Assembly: GCA_009869945.1 (NCBI GenBank)
Contig: WIXG01000151.1
Span: 110,698-174,697, forward strand
Reading direction: 5' to 3'
Origin: Mesaphorura yosii
Lineage: Eukaryota > Arthropoda > Collembola > Poduromorpha > Tullbergiidae
DNA: 64,000 nucleotides
In this document: positions 40,385 through 52,700 of the stretch, piece after piece
Layout: every line of letters starts with the position of its first letter
Position numbering within the stretch: position 1 is the first letter of the stretch
Program-made: the position numbers and the translations under genes
Notes under the pieces: generated by a model
The model's database searches: none
Seen by the model: the letters and a program-made list of their open reading frames with translations, nothing else
Told to the model about the DNA's origin: nothing

Positions 40385-40390
40385 TTTATT
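40385..40390 (-). other. Probable polyadenylation signal of Rab8
   Basis: AATAAA on the minus strand, 52-57 nt after the Rab8 stop codon, giving a very short 3'UTR. A further copy occurs near 40021 on the same strand and would make a longer, overlapping transcript. Confidence 0.45.
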
Positions 40391-40441
40391 TGGTGAGTTT
40401 TGTGTTAATAACTGAAGTTAAATTTTGTAATTAATAACTAT

Positions 40442-42285
40442 TCACAGGATTGTGCACTTTGAAAACCAAGACGGTTTCGATTTTGGTTGCTCTTGCTTTA
40501 AAACGTGCCTTCCTCCGCCGTCACCCTTTGCGTCCATTTTCTTGTCGATATGACCCTGTGTACATAATTAGAAATCAGTGAAAGTGCTTGGTGGTGGTTC
40601 TAAACTGTGACGAGTAAAGAAAGAACCCGCTTTTGAGACCCAAGCAATTGGAGCATGCAGAATCACTCCGAAAGCTTTCACCGCTTTCTCTGCTGTCTGA
40701 TGAGAAAGCCAATCTGCGCCTGGAGTTATTCGTTGGTGCTCCAAAGTTTCGAACGGTCCTGTCCTGAGCTCTTTCTTCGATTAAACATTATATGAAGTTA
40801 CTTACCTTGATATCTCTACTCAAAATATAAAATGCTTCTTCTATATTGTTGCTATTTTTTGCTGACGTCTCCATGAATCTGAGGAAGTAGCAACACAAGA
40901 AAATAGTTTCGGGTGGAAACTTGAAATGCTGTCCTCCATTTGTGACTGAGGTGATCTTACCTGATTCCGTATTCTAAGGCCAGTTGTTCTCCCCTTTCCT
41001 TACTAACTACACGCTTTTCAGTCATGTCACATTTATTACCGAGTATCATCTTCTGAACATCGGGGGCTGCAAAGTAAATTACTGGTAAGCGCTACGTTCC
41101 TATTGCTGAGTCAGATCCTAATTTTTCAAATATCATTTTAGCTTACCCGCGTGCTCTTCTATATTGCGAATCCAGTTCTTAATGTTTTCAAAGGACTTCT
41201 CATTCGTAATGTCATAGACGAGCATTATACCTGTGGATACAAAGCCTTGTTAGAAATTCTGTAGTCTGCAGCCGTAAGTTTGAAGCATATTTTCAAATAG
41301 CATAACCCTAAGGAGTAAGTCAGTCTTATTTTGTTTTATCAGATGCCATAGTCGTCACAGTGTGAAAATTTCTGGAGATGAATTTGATTGTCAAATTTAC
41401 GTCTGCTAAGAAAATGAGTTATAACTCGAAAATATTCGGATCCGGAAAGCACGACAAATTGAACCAGCTCAACCGGAAGACGGTACATTCTTAGTGGAAG
41501 ATTACATCGACTCTGAAGACGACGAAGAGGAAGAGAGCGAATCTGATAACGACGAAGCTTCTGATAGTTCATACAACTTGTCCTAATGTTTACCTGCCTA
41601 TCAATTCAATTCACTTAAACTTGAACTGCATCATTATTGATTGCATCATCTTTTGTTATTTACACCATTGTTCTATTCTATTTATTCTATGCTACTCATA
41701 CCCATTGCTCCTCGGTAATATGCTGTGGTAATTGTTCTGAACCGCTCTTGTCCAGCCGTGTCCCTGAAAATTTCATGTCTTGAGTTAGTTGGAATAATTA
41801 CTGTTTGAAGTCGTGTATTAAGTCCTCCACTTACCATATCTGCAGTTTTATCTTCTTTCCGTCCAATTCAATGGTACGAATTTTGAAGTCGATTCCTGAC
41901 GCAAAACAAACAACGAACAAAGTTTAGGAATCGACATGTCACGGTTCGTGTTCATGTCCAACACCAGGTACATTAAGACACAAATGCCTAATTAATGCCT
42001 ATTGTGATTCGTCGTTACAACTATAAATTAAAATAAACCCTTTACAGCTGATCAATTACGTTTGTCAGAAAACTAAAACAACAGCATTGTTAAGTCGGAT
42101 CAGCTGTGCAATTTGTTGGTAACTCTCTGAACCGATTGCGAATAAATCAAAGGGCACTTACCAATGGTTGAAATGAAAGTAGAGTTAAATGCATCTTCTG
42201 AGAATCGAAACAGGACACAGGTTTTGCCGACACCACTATCGCCAATTAGCAGTAGTTTAAATAAGTAATCGTAGGACTTGGCCAT
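40442..42285 (-). CDS. Rab8: Small GTPase Rab8
   Basis: Rab GTPase that drives post-Golgi vesicle traffic to the plasma membrane and cilium. Seven exons: 42162-42285, 41835-41895, 41702-41763, 41147-41230, 40961-41066, 40806-40878 and 40442-40555. They total 207 residues, the length of fly Rab8. Nucleotide-binding motifs are all present: P-loop GDSGVGKT (15-22), switch I T40, WDTAGQE (62-68) with the catalytic Q67, NKCD (121-124) and ETSAK (149-153). T72 in RFRTITT corresponds to the site phosphorylated by LRRK-type kinases in mammals. The C-terminal CTIL (204-207) is a geranylgeranylation signal. The start [10 protein letters not shown] and the [14 protein letters not shown] segment favour Rab8 over Rab10 or Rab13. 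The third intron (41231-41701) is longer than most of the others and holds an unrelated reading frame on the opposite strand. Confidence 0.96.
41425..41586 (+). pseudogene. Acidic-tailed reading frame inside Rab8 intron 3, unidentified
   Basis: On the strand opposite Rab8, wholly inside its third intron, a frame of 53 codons ends in a strongly acidic tail: [17 protein letters not shown], then runs of E, S and D, and YNLS before TAA at 41584-41586. The same frame continues upstream ([14 protein letters not shown]) but is broken by TAA at 41407 and TAA at 41422. There is no ATG in the final open stretch. The composition is very unlike random intron sequence and resembles the C-terminus of a nuclear acidic protein. 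It may be a decayed retrocopy, or the last exon of a nested gene if a splice removes the two stops. No family could be assigned. Confidence 0.4.
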
Positions 42286-44489
42286 TAGAGAAACTAATTA
42301 ACTAGCAACGTTAACTAGGTTCTTACGAATAAACGAATTGAAAAACAAAGGCAAAGCACTTATTGTGAGCGATGTCACCGTGCTAGTACGTTAAACTAGG
42401 AGCGCTCGTAACAATTAAAAAATATTAAATCGTTTAATTCGTAGAGATGGAAAATCAAGGCAGGGCATTCGTTCTCGGTCTCGCTCTCGTGTAGATTGTT
42501 TTACGAAATCTTCATTCACTCCAGCTTGTTCCTGAACTTGGACTTGACATATGAAATTCGAGTCGAGTTGAATTCTTTCAGCCGCTGTCAACCAAACTGC
42601 GATTCCATAAACCAAATTGAGTATTGTTAAACTTAACGTAGAGCGATGCTGAAAATGCTGATGTGGTCAACTGCAAACTGCACTGCAATGATTTTAATGA
42701 ATGATGAATGATGAAGCACCAAGCAATGTGTACACACGTAGAGTGTGGACCAATTTATAAAATAATGCAAGATGACGAATAAGTTTATTATTTGGAAGTC
42801 TGCTTGCTTTCCTTGCCTGCTATTGTATTTTTTGTGACAGATAGTCCAAGCCCGGACTGCGCATTGCATTGCTGTGTTAAAGATCGTCAAGAATAAGACC
42901 GTCGCTACATGGCAATAATGGGAAAGGAAGAAGCTCTACCAAATGTCTTGGTTCTTGGCACTGCACTGCGCACAGATTGGAGTCTTACTCATCGCCTGGC
43001 TGGCCGGCCTTATCTTTACCACTTATTACAATGTAATTGTGACTAACCCTTTCAGTAGCGTATAGAGTACAACATGCAATTGCAATACGGACTGAGCCTT
43101 TAACCTTCTACTTTTCTGCTCCTCTGAAGCTTTGTAAAGGCGTTCACTGTCTGTTCCCGTGTATGCTGCTGGTAACTGCTAACTAAACATGTGCCAAAGC
43201 AAAGCGCTAAAAGCTGTGGTGGGAAAGTTTCCCCAAAGATGAAGTCCTCGCCTCACCGTGTGCTAAGCAGTTAACTAGCGAAGCGGTACGTCTCTTGGCT
43301 CTTATGTACAAAAACACAGGCAACAGCGAGAAATAATAACGCTTGACGAACAAAGTTCGCTTTTCGGTTGTGAATCAGTTCTGACTGGATTAATTCTGGC
43401 TTGAAACTCATGATTATGAAATTACAATCGATTTCAACATTTCTTGGCACACGCATCATCGGCTTGGTGCTGGGTTTGGACCTGCACTTCCGCGTTCCAG
43501 GTCCAACGGCCAATTTCGCGAAAATCTGGTCATTGTGAATTCTATCATAACTATTGATGGCGTTCCTGACGTTTGTGCTTCTGGAGAAAGTCGTGAAGGA
43601 AAGGAAAGGAAACGCAATGTTCAAGTCCAAAAGCGATGCCTTTTTGCTTGAGCCACACATACTTATGTTGATTCTACTCATTCACGAACCTATTATTTTG
43701 AACTCAAGAGACGATGAAATTCCTGGTTCTTATGATTCATATCCGAAGCGAAACGTTTTTATAAAATGAATATTCAGGAGAAAGCGGAGAAAGTCGTGTC
43801 CATCAAAAGTGTCGACACCGCAATTCAACTTGCTAGTGAGTCAATCTTTTTAAAAGTGAAACGGCCTCGGAATTGCCAGAATCCAATGACTTGTTAGACG
43901 ATCATCTTCCATATAATACCATTATTTTGCGCACTGCACTGTAAAGCAGAACCTTTAATCAATAGCATGCTGGCTGGCATACGTGCAAGGCACAAGTAGA
44001 CTTTTAACTTTGACCGACCTTTGCTGCATTAGTAATTAATCGTCTTACATATAGACGTATGGTTGGAGCTAAATAGATTTATTACTTTGTTCAAAGAAAC
44101 GCCGGTTGTATGTGCTTTTTATCCGCAAAGTATGAACTCATGCTCACCAACTTTTGACTACCTGGGTTGAATGAGTTCAGTTTAGCAAATCATTCTACCC
44201 TAATTTCACAATTGACAGTTAGGGTCGACGAGTCCTGTGCCTTTCGTCCTTGGGTTGGCGTTTGGAATTGGATGTCAGCATTTGCTTCACTGCTTCATAG
44301 AATACTCCCGGCCCAGCGATTAAAATGTAAGTAAAATCGGATGTACGTATCGAATCCTTCAAATCATGTAAACAGATGGTTAGAATCTCTGAAGCCAAAA
44401 TATGAATTAATGATTCCCGTGCCTGTTTCTTTAGCTTGCGATCAATTGTTGAACTGTCTCTGGTATTCCTCACTCTGACGTTAGTTACA
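42286..44489. promoter_or_regulatory. Shared upstream region of Rab8 and HADH
   Basis: A 2.2-kb interval between divergent start codons, so it must contain both promoters and both 5'UTRs. No TATA box is obvious near either start. A 136-codon minus-strand frame (43271-43681) and a plus-strand frame over 43554-43769 overlap one another and look like chance. The 3' part (44219-44503, minus) contains a more protein-like frame described separately. Confidence 0.5.
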
Positions 44490-44503
44490 ATGCTCTCTAG
44501 CAA
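44219..44503 (-). CDS. Unidentified possible exon, divergent from HADH
   Basis: The minus strand is open for about 100 codons ending at TAA 44219-44221. The protein-like part includes LIHILASEILTICLHDLKD, then SDFTYILIAGPGVFYEAVKQ and a basic C-terminus ending RRP. Amphipathic helix-like patterning and balanced codon choice suggest real coding sequence, but the frame has no ATG before its last third. It could therefore only be translated as a downstream exon, for example after the AG at about 44450. It overlaps the HADH start on the other strand, so it may equally be a shadow of conserved 5' sequence. No family was recognised. Confidence 0.22.
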   Translation of the reverse strand: MLESIVTNVRVRNTRDSSTIDRKLKKQARESLIHILASEILTICLHDLKDSIRTSDFTYILIAGPGVFYEAVKQMLTSNSKRQPKDERHRTRRP

Positions 44504-46234
44504 TGCGTCACGATTTGCCGTCGCTGCGCGTCAATTTTCCACTACGAACGCCGGATATCAGATCAGTAAATTGGTGGTGGTTGGAGGTGGCTTAATGGGA
44601 AGTGGTATTGCTCAGGTATGACTGCATATAATCATGCCGTGAGTGATAGCTGATGAGCATGGAGCTAGTAAATTAACCACTGACCATTGTTTTTGTTTCA
44701 TTTCACCTAGGTTGCTGCCCAAGCTGGGAATAATGTGAGCCTGGTAGATCTGAACGATACTGTGCTGACAAAGAGTAAAGAAAGCATCTCAAACAGCTTA
44801 ACTCGAGTGGCCAAAAAACAATTCAAAGTAATTAACTAATTGGCGTAATTGAAATTGTAGTTTATATAATGTAGTATAATCTTAATTACTTGAATGTTGC
44901 GCTGCAAAATTCATAGGATGATGCTGGGAAGGCCGATAGATTTGTGAAGGATATTCTTGGTCGCCTTACGTTTACTCCTGATTTGAATTCTGCTGTGAAA
45001 GATGCGGATCTAGTAATTGAAGCCATTGTTGAGAATTTGGATGCGAAAAAGAAATTATTTGGTGGAATTGATAAGGTAAGTGAAATGGCGAACACATCAT
45101 CGTTCAAATCACTAAAACTGTACATAAATATATTGGTTTACTTAATCGAATTTCTTCTTTTCTGTAGGTCGCCAAGCCTAGTACCATATTTGCATCAAAC
45201 ACGAGCTCAATACCCATTTCTGAAATCGCAGCCGAGAGTACCAGAAAACCGAAGTTTGCTGGGCTCCATTTCTTCAATCCAGTGCCGGTGATGAAGCTGT
45301 TAGGTTTGTAAATCTGAAATCCATTAATGTTTGCAGGGAACAGCGAACTTATCTTGCATGATTTCTTTTGCAGAAATTATTCGAATTAAAGAAACTTCGG
45401 ATGAGACCTATGAACAATTAGTGGCATGGGGCAAAAACATAGGAAAAGCGACCGTTGTGGTGAGAAGTCAAAACGAATTCTTGTTCTCTGCCCATGAATT
45501 TAATAGGTTGTGTACTATTTGTTGAATATTGCATTTATATCAGTGCAAAGATACTCCTGGATTCATTGTCAACAGACTTCTGATTCCTTACATGATGGAG
45601 GCTGTTTCGCTTTTGGAGCGAGGTACACGACTCGTTTCTAACTTTCTACTGTGATTTTTTAAAAAAGATTTGACAATCTTTAACAGGCGATGCGAATAGC
45701 AGGGACATTGATACCGCAATGAAGGTTCGTAATGAAACTTTCGTCTACGTACTATTTATTGTACAGATAACAGTGCATCATAATTTTTTTCTGTGTTTTT
45801 CAGCTGGGTGCAGGTAATTTGGATTCTGTGTAAAACAGCAGCGTACTTTGTGATGGAAAATAAAAATTAATTTTTGGTGTAATTTGGACAAGGTTATCCC
45901 ATGGGCCCGTTTGAATTGGCTGATTATGTTGGACTGGATACGTTATACCATATCTCCAAAGGTACTTTATTGTATCTAATTTTATAACTCCAGAATCTTC
46001 GTGCTCGCATTTGTGAAGTACTAGCTTCTAGTTGTGATTATGGAACAAATATTTGTTATGGAGTGAATAAGTTAAGGATTGCCTCCTAAAGCCTCTTTTA
46101 CGGTTGCAGGCTGGGAAGAACGTTTTCCAGGAAATCCTTCCTTCAAGACTCCTGAGACAATTAAGAAATTATACGAGGCAGGAAAGTATGGTATAAAATC
46201 CGGGTCTGGATTCTACGACTATCCGAAGAAGTAA
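44490..46234 (+). CDS. HADH: Mitochondrial 3-hydroxyacyl-CoA dehydrogenase (short-chain)
   Basis: Oxidises (S)-3-hydroxyacyl-CoA to 3-ketoacyl-CoA with NAD+ in mitochondrial fatty-acid beta-oxidation. Ten exons: 44490-44615, 44711-44827, 44917-45075, 45168-45303, 45374-45459, 45544-45622, 45687-45724, 45804-45813, 45893-45961 and 46110-46234. They sum to 314 residues, the length of human HADH. Residues 1-20 ([20 protein letters not shown]) form a basic, hydroxyl-rich mitochondrial presequence. The Rossmann NAD-binding motif GGGLMGSG is at 32-39. The catalytic pair is H168 (GLHFFNP) and E180, 12 residues apart as in the family. The C-terminal domain has [11 protein letters not shown] and [16 protein letters not shown]. 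The eighth exon is only 10 nt. Introns are 64-148 nt. The gene is convergent with Myc. Confidence 0.96.
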
Positions 46235-46467
46235 TCCGAACCGGATGAAGAGATTTGTGCCTTACCACTGGGGGTTTGCCTTAACGGAGCTCACAAATGA
46301 TGACTTAGTTTTTTACAATGGCGGTGGTGGAGTGGAATGCCAATTTTTATTCTATAGAATTCCAGGTGCTGAGCTTTGAGAATTTTTATGAACTATGAAA
46401 CTGTCAATGATCATGATAAATAATCAGTAATAAGAGTGGGTATATTTTTGCTTGTTCGAGAACAAGT

Positions 46468-46477
46468 TTTATTTATT
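46468..46477 (-). other. Tandem polyadenylation signals of Myc
   Basis: Overlapping AATAAA hexamers on the minus strand (46473-46468 and 46477-46472), about 285 nt beyond the Myc stop. HADH runs toward this point from the other side and shows no canonical AATAAA of its own in the 200 nt after its stop; the nearest variant is GATAAA near 46415. Confidence 0.55.
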
Positions 46478-46759
46478 TCCACAAAAGCATTTGCAGCGTC
46501 ATAAACATTCAAAGTTACAAAAAGACAGAAAAAGTACAACAGAAGGAAACCCGTCATCCTAGTCGGTTCGGAACTATAACAAGCATTTACACTAAAACAT
46601 GATTAGATTCGCGTAGTCGTAATCGTAATTAAATGTCAACTCTGTTAAAAATGTCATAGTATTGATCGTTACATAGATAGACTCTAAATATGGACTTTAT
46701 AATATGCACATATAACTTACAATTATAAAAATTAAATATTTCTATGCTATCCTAGTATC

Positions 46760-49700
46760 TTAAGCGCTTTGAGATTGAAGTTGAGCCAGTTTCAACTTGA
46801 GCGCCTCGTTCCTATTCCGCACAATCGTCTCTTCCCTCACAAGTCTTTTCTCTAACGTCCTAATCGCTCTACAGTATTCTTCTGCTCGTCGAAGAATTTC
46901 TACCTTGGAACACTTTGCGGATTTCGCTAACACGGGAACTAATTTCTTTAAATTTTCAAAACTATTTCTTAAGTCTATTCTACGAAGTCGCTCCATATTA
47001 TTATGTGTTTTCGTTTTCTTAGGCTTAGTTGGGGTAATCGATGACGATGACGGGGATGCGGGCGAGGCTGTTGTACTTGAAACGAGGGGCGCTTCTTCCT
47101 GAAGTTTTTCGAGGTGCTCTTTTACCAACTTTGCTTTCGCCTTTTTCATCCTGATCTTATTTGCAACTTGTGAATGATTTGACATCGGTCGACAAGAGCT
47201 AGAGTGTTGACTGAGATGGTTTGTATGAACACCCAACATTCCTGAGGAATATGAGATGAAACATTAGCAAAAAATTCCTTCATGTGTTTGAAGATGAATT
47301 GGTAAATTCTTTGTCTTTGTACTCTCGCTTACCTTTGACAGTCTCCTTTCCAGTTAATCTGATGACCTTTTTGCCGGGTCCAAGTGGACTGCAAAACGAA
47401 GAAGGAGAAATATTAAAAAATATGTTATTTTGTATTAAATAAGAAAACCAGAAAAGTATTCAACTTACGCGACGAGGAAAGTCTTTTGCTGCAGTGACTC
47501 CATTAAATCTGAAAACCAGACATAAAAGTTACGTTCAGATGAATTGAGACATAATAATGGCTCTAAATTAATTCGAATTCTAAACACAGGGAAGTATACA
47601 GATTCATTTTCATTGCTCTCTTGCACACTCTCATGCTCACTTTCTTCACTTTTTCAGTTCTTCCTGTATTCTGTGTTCCTTTATCAAATTTAAACATTGT
47701 GTGCTGGGATCCGTTTTACAATTGGTGTTAATTAATTAGTTAATCACTACACCATGCGAGGAGTGGGCAGACAGAGTACGACGTTGGATCAGTTCTTGGA
47801 CGCCAACTGCCAGCATCCATTAAGTTAATCATGGGGATGGAAAATATACATGCAAGAAAGAGCAATGTGGCAAAGTTTTTAGTGGTCAGAAGAGCCCTGG
47901 AAACATATTCTATTGTCGTACGTGTTTCTCTGAGCTTCAAGAGGCATCGATTAACGAAAATGGAATCCCGAAAGCTTAACTTTGAAACTGTACCAACATT
48001 GTTGTTTATTGGGTTTATCAGTAAAGTTTGCCAAAAGAGTGGAATTTACCTTTTAGTGGAACAAGGATTTTTGTTTTCTTTGGACCGCATGGCTGATCGG
48101 AATCTGTCTCTTCCTCTTTTATTATGATTCCTGTAAAACAAATATTCGCATCAGATTAGTTTCATTCCGAAGTCTTAAAGGCACAATGGTGTTTTCGAAT
48201 TGATCTCAATCAATTATCGCTTCATCGCAACGTACAAATGTAATGCACAGAGCTCCACTCGCAATTCTTTCGCATCTTTTTTCATTCCGACTTTTGCATA
48301 AATGAAATACATATTTTCCCAGTATAATTGCAGTCAGACAACAGAAGCAAGTAAGGCTCGAGTTCAAAGACAAGTTCATGGCGATAATATTTTAATAAGT
48401 TAATGTCATTATTAGTTGGCTGTGACTGACTCTGCATATTCTGAATACCAAATTAAAAGTTTTCTCCCCAAAATAAAGGGTCGTATAATGGTTATATGGT
48501 AATAAAAACAAAGACGCCGGGCATGAATGACAATATTGTAATTTGGGCACGTTTTCGTGAAAACGCTCAGAAATATTCATCATCATTCACAATTAAAAGA
48601 TATCCCATACGCCAAGCCAAAATATTTTGTACTAAAACTTGTTTCGTGCACAGCTACAGGTATTTTAGTATTTGCTCTTGGTTTGGGGTTATTATTTTGT
48701 CCGCCTGCTACTACCCACTACTGACTAGCAGTGGCAATAATGAAATTACGTAAGCAAAAGAGCGCCAGCCAGCCACAGTCATCACACTTGCCCTTCAAAT
48801 GGGACATTTGCCTCCACGCTTGCCCGTGCAAAAAATACTACGAGAAATACAAAGACGGGCTTGGAACGTTTGCACTCCTCGCAAAGTACACAACAGGTTG
48901 AGTTGAGTCAGACAAGACGCTAGCCACCATGTGTATTCAAATTTCCATTTCACTCAAGGCTAATTCTACGTTGTAGGCAATGGACTCAGTTTTTGCACAT
49001 GACAGAGTTGAATACCTTCCCTCCATCGCCCCGCGCCTCATACCTTCTTTCACGCTATGAATATAAACCATAAAACGACGCAGCAAGTTTTTTGCCAATT
49101 TCTTGCTTGGTTTTTTTCTTGTTTGCATGTCTTTGTGTTGGAAGAAAAGCATGTTGAGTCGAGTTAGTTACAGAGTACGACTAACTGACAAGGCGCAGGC
49201 AGGCAAGCAAGAATACTAACAAATCCGAGGTGAATGCGTCGGCCAAGGTCGTTCAATTCTGAAAACGAGTAAAGAACGCTTGACCGTTTAAAATGGGCAG
49301 GTGAGTCTCAAGTTTGCGAGCGAAATATTTCGCGAAAGAAAGAAGCGTCGGTGAGAATGATGTTGGGTCAAGCATGAACGAGAGGAGATGATTACTATCT
49401 TCGCACGACATGCATACCTGCTCATTAAGGCGTCTTGTTTGGGGTGGTGGAATCGTTTATAGTTATATAAATTATTGTCACATCTTCTATAACTCATAAC
49501 AATGAAACCTGACGCACAAATGCCAAGATTTCTTTCCTTCGGGTTTGGACAAAGCATGCTTATCAACTGCATAGGCATATTTACTATCCAGCCCGGTCCA
49601 CAATTTGGCCTATCTCCTATCCTATCGTTGCCAAAACGCTTTCGGGAGCAGTTAGTCTGTCAGTTATTTGCAGAAACAACCAGATGAGAATTAGCAAGGC

Positions 49701-52700
49701 AGGAAGCAGTGTTGGCAGTTTATGACACCTTTCACTTAATCCACAGTTGATCGATGCTGACATTATCAGGGCCAGGACACACCTTGTCTTGTGTAAATAC
49801 CATTGTTGCAAAAGTAAACGAGTTGATTTTGTCTTTGTCCAATTCAATCAAACTCGCGAGCTGGATGTTCGTCATGAGAGTGTTTGAACATTATTATTTT
49901 TTATCATCTTTTCATTCCAATGCAATTTCATTCTAATGCAAAAACCTCGGAGCAATACACTTTACGCTTTACGAATGCTCGAGAATGAAATAAAGCAAAA
50001 GGTGAGAAGTGGCTGTGAATATTATTTTTAGACTCTAACAGTGCATCAGGAGCTCCATATTTTAACAATGCTAAATGCTACGCAATGTCAGTGACTTTAT
50101 GCTGTGCTCATGATGGCTGGAAAGTACTTTACACTAGAACACCAACAATAGTATCATTAAAATGCATTTATTGTGAACTTTGGAATACTTAGCATTAGCT
50201 GGAACAGCACAATGATAATTTAGTAGAAGAAGCTTCATTTCAGGCACCGCATTGGCACTGGGAAAGGGTTGCGTTCCAACCAGGCGCAAAGGATTAAGAA
50301 AATGCTTCTTTCTTGGAATTTCACAAGCACAAGTGCACTTGTGGTGACAGGGACAAAAATGAATTTAAAGTACAGGCTTTTCTCTGTTAGATTCATGCAT
50401 CGGCCTGGACTCACAAACGTTAAGAACTTCATTCTTATGGTTTACGATGCATGAAAATTCAGCAGAAAAAGTCAAGTGAAGGGCAGAAATGGACCTGTTT
50501 TCTTATTTTCTGCGGAAAGCGGTTCTAATTATACGCATTCTATTTTTGTGACCAAGTTATTGTTTACGCAAGTATGAAATACCAACCCGGACACTTAACC
50601 TCTCCTAATAGGATGTGCATTACATGTTCCCAGAAAAGAAGCTTGCTGAAACTTTGACTCTGCTATATAAATATAACAACCAGTTTGGAGCTTCGCCTGA
50701 AGTTAATGCATTAAATTATGCCCTGCCCAGGGTAAGGTTTCTGTTTCTCGCTTCTGCTTTCCATCATTAAATTAAAGTATTATTAGACTCCATCAACCGG
50801 AAATTATTAACCAACTGTCTGATATGAAAGAAGCTAGAAAGAATTAAAGAACCAATTTCTCAGGGCAAAATCGCGAAAAGTACTTCCATTATGTTCATTA
50901 CTTCATTAATTGCATGATGCGATGCGGTAATGATGAGAGCAAGCTCGCCGGCTCCGTATTCAATTGTATGTTGCGACTCGCGTATGATTGATTGCGTGTC
51001 ATGTTAACTCAAGCTAAAAAGTGGAAAACCAGTCTTACCTGGTATAGTATGATTTGATTTCTTCTTACTGCTGTTAAAAGAGCAGTTACTACTGCTATTG
51101 TTCTTCTCTAATTTGATGTCCTTAGGTTTCACGTCTCCAGCTTGCGGGTTGCAGTACGTGTGATCGTTATTCGTCCCGTGCGTGATAATTTCTAATTCTT
51201 CGCTGTATTTAAGTTCATTAGAAGGTGCCGTTGCGTTAGTACAGCCTTCTTCAGCCCAATAACTACCAAGCGGGTCGAATTTCATCTGCGGGAAATGAAA
51301 GTAATCAAGAATTAGTAAAGGAAGGTATTTCGTTGATTTTACCACAGAGTGAAATTCTCACCTCATCTTCGTCTTCATCTTCGATTTTGATGTGCGAGCT
51401 TCCGAATTCTTTCATAAGTTCATCTTTCTGATGAAGATCGTCTAGTGTGACACCCCACATGCAGTCATTCTTAATTTCGAGCTCTTCTTCGAAAATGCTT
51501 GATGTGAACGCGATGGTATCAGTCGAGCAAATTGGGTTATCGAAAATGTCTGGCTGTTCATTAATTAAGTCTTCACCAATGAAACCCTCGTCGTACTGCG
51601 AGCTGTTACAACTGCTACTTCCGCTGCAGTATGTGCTGTCCAATTCTCCTGGAGGAGATGGAGGGTTTGTTGGTGGAGGACTGTTGTCGTGTACATAATT
51701 TATCAGTCGGTCTAATTGCTCTCCCAACAGCTCTCCATCGTCATCGTCTGATATAGCGTCACCTGGTGGACCTGTAAGAAACACCGAACGCTCAGACTCC
51801 GAAATACTGTACGAGCTTCGACTTTCTACAGGTTCCTCCACTAACTAAAAGAATAACGAATAATTAGATGGGCACTTACAGGCGATGGGACTACTGCTTA
51901 AGAATTCGTTATCAAATCCTAGGTCTAACTCCGACAATGATAAAGCTGATGCGGCATTCAACTCCTCGCCAAACTCGAGGCTCTCGTCAATGAGGTGGTC
52001 TAGTTCTTGGAGACCCGCTCCTTCCCAAAGTCCCAGAATGTCGTCGAGAATGGGTCCTGGGATTTCGTCGTCTGTCACTGGGGACTGGGGGGACCGAGGC
52101 GGTGTTAAAATTGGATCAACCCATCTCTGTTTTCTTCTGGAGTCAAACACTTTGACCTGCCAAGATAAAAAAATTACTGACTTAGCATATAGCATGTGAT
52201 CATGAGTTGACTTGACACGACATGACATTCCAAGTAAAATTTCCATTGAAATGCTTGAATCAGGTTAGCTAATAAAATATACACAGCAAAATATTCATTT
52301 CATGCACTCCCAAACATGAAAGAAAATGACACATGAACCGACGTTTCTTCTAATAAAATGTATGTATGAATTTCAGAAAAAATCTGAAGTGCAAGGTGAG
52401 CATTTTTCCAATCACAAGCGTGAGTATGAACGAATGAGTGCGAAAGTGTTTCCCACGATTGAATCGGGGCAGCCGAATTCAGAATGAGTTCTCACATAAT
52501 AAATGCCTGCAAAAGGTGACACCAAAAAAACAACTGTAGCAAAGGTCGAGCGACACGAGGAATCTGAACCAGATTGCGAGTGCGAGATTAAGTGAATGAG
52601 ATTCAGTCTCCCCTTCTTTCATTGCCGGCCGGCGTGGTGTATTCATTTCATGATTTCATTCATTGAAACACTCCATTCATATTCAATTTATCTCATCTTT

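Noticed and set aside
43271..43681. 136-codon minus-strand frame between Rab8 and HADH with a hydrophobic segment near its end
   Set aside because: Overlaps a plus-strand frame of similar quality and matches nothing I recognise; both cannot be real and neither has supporting signals.
51841..52246. Reading Myc through the acceptor into the intron (extra N-terminal residues)
   Set aside because: A strong poly-pyrimidine tract and CAG at 52157 mark an exon boundary; the extra residues are intron translation.
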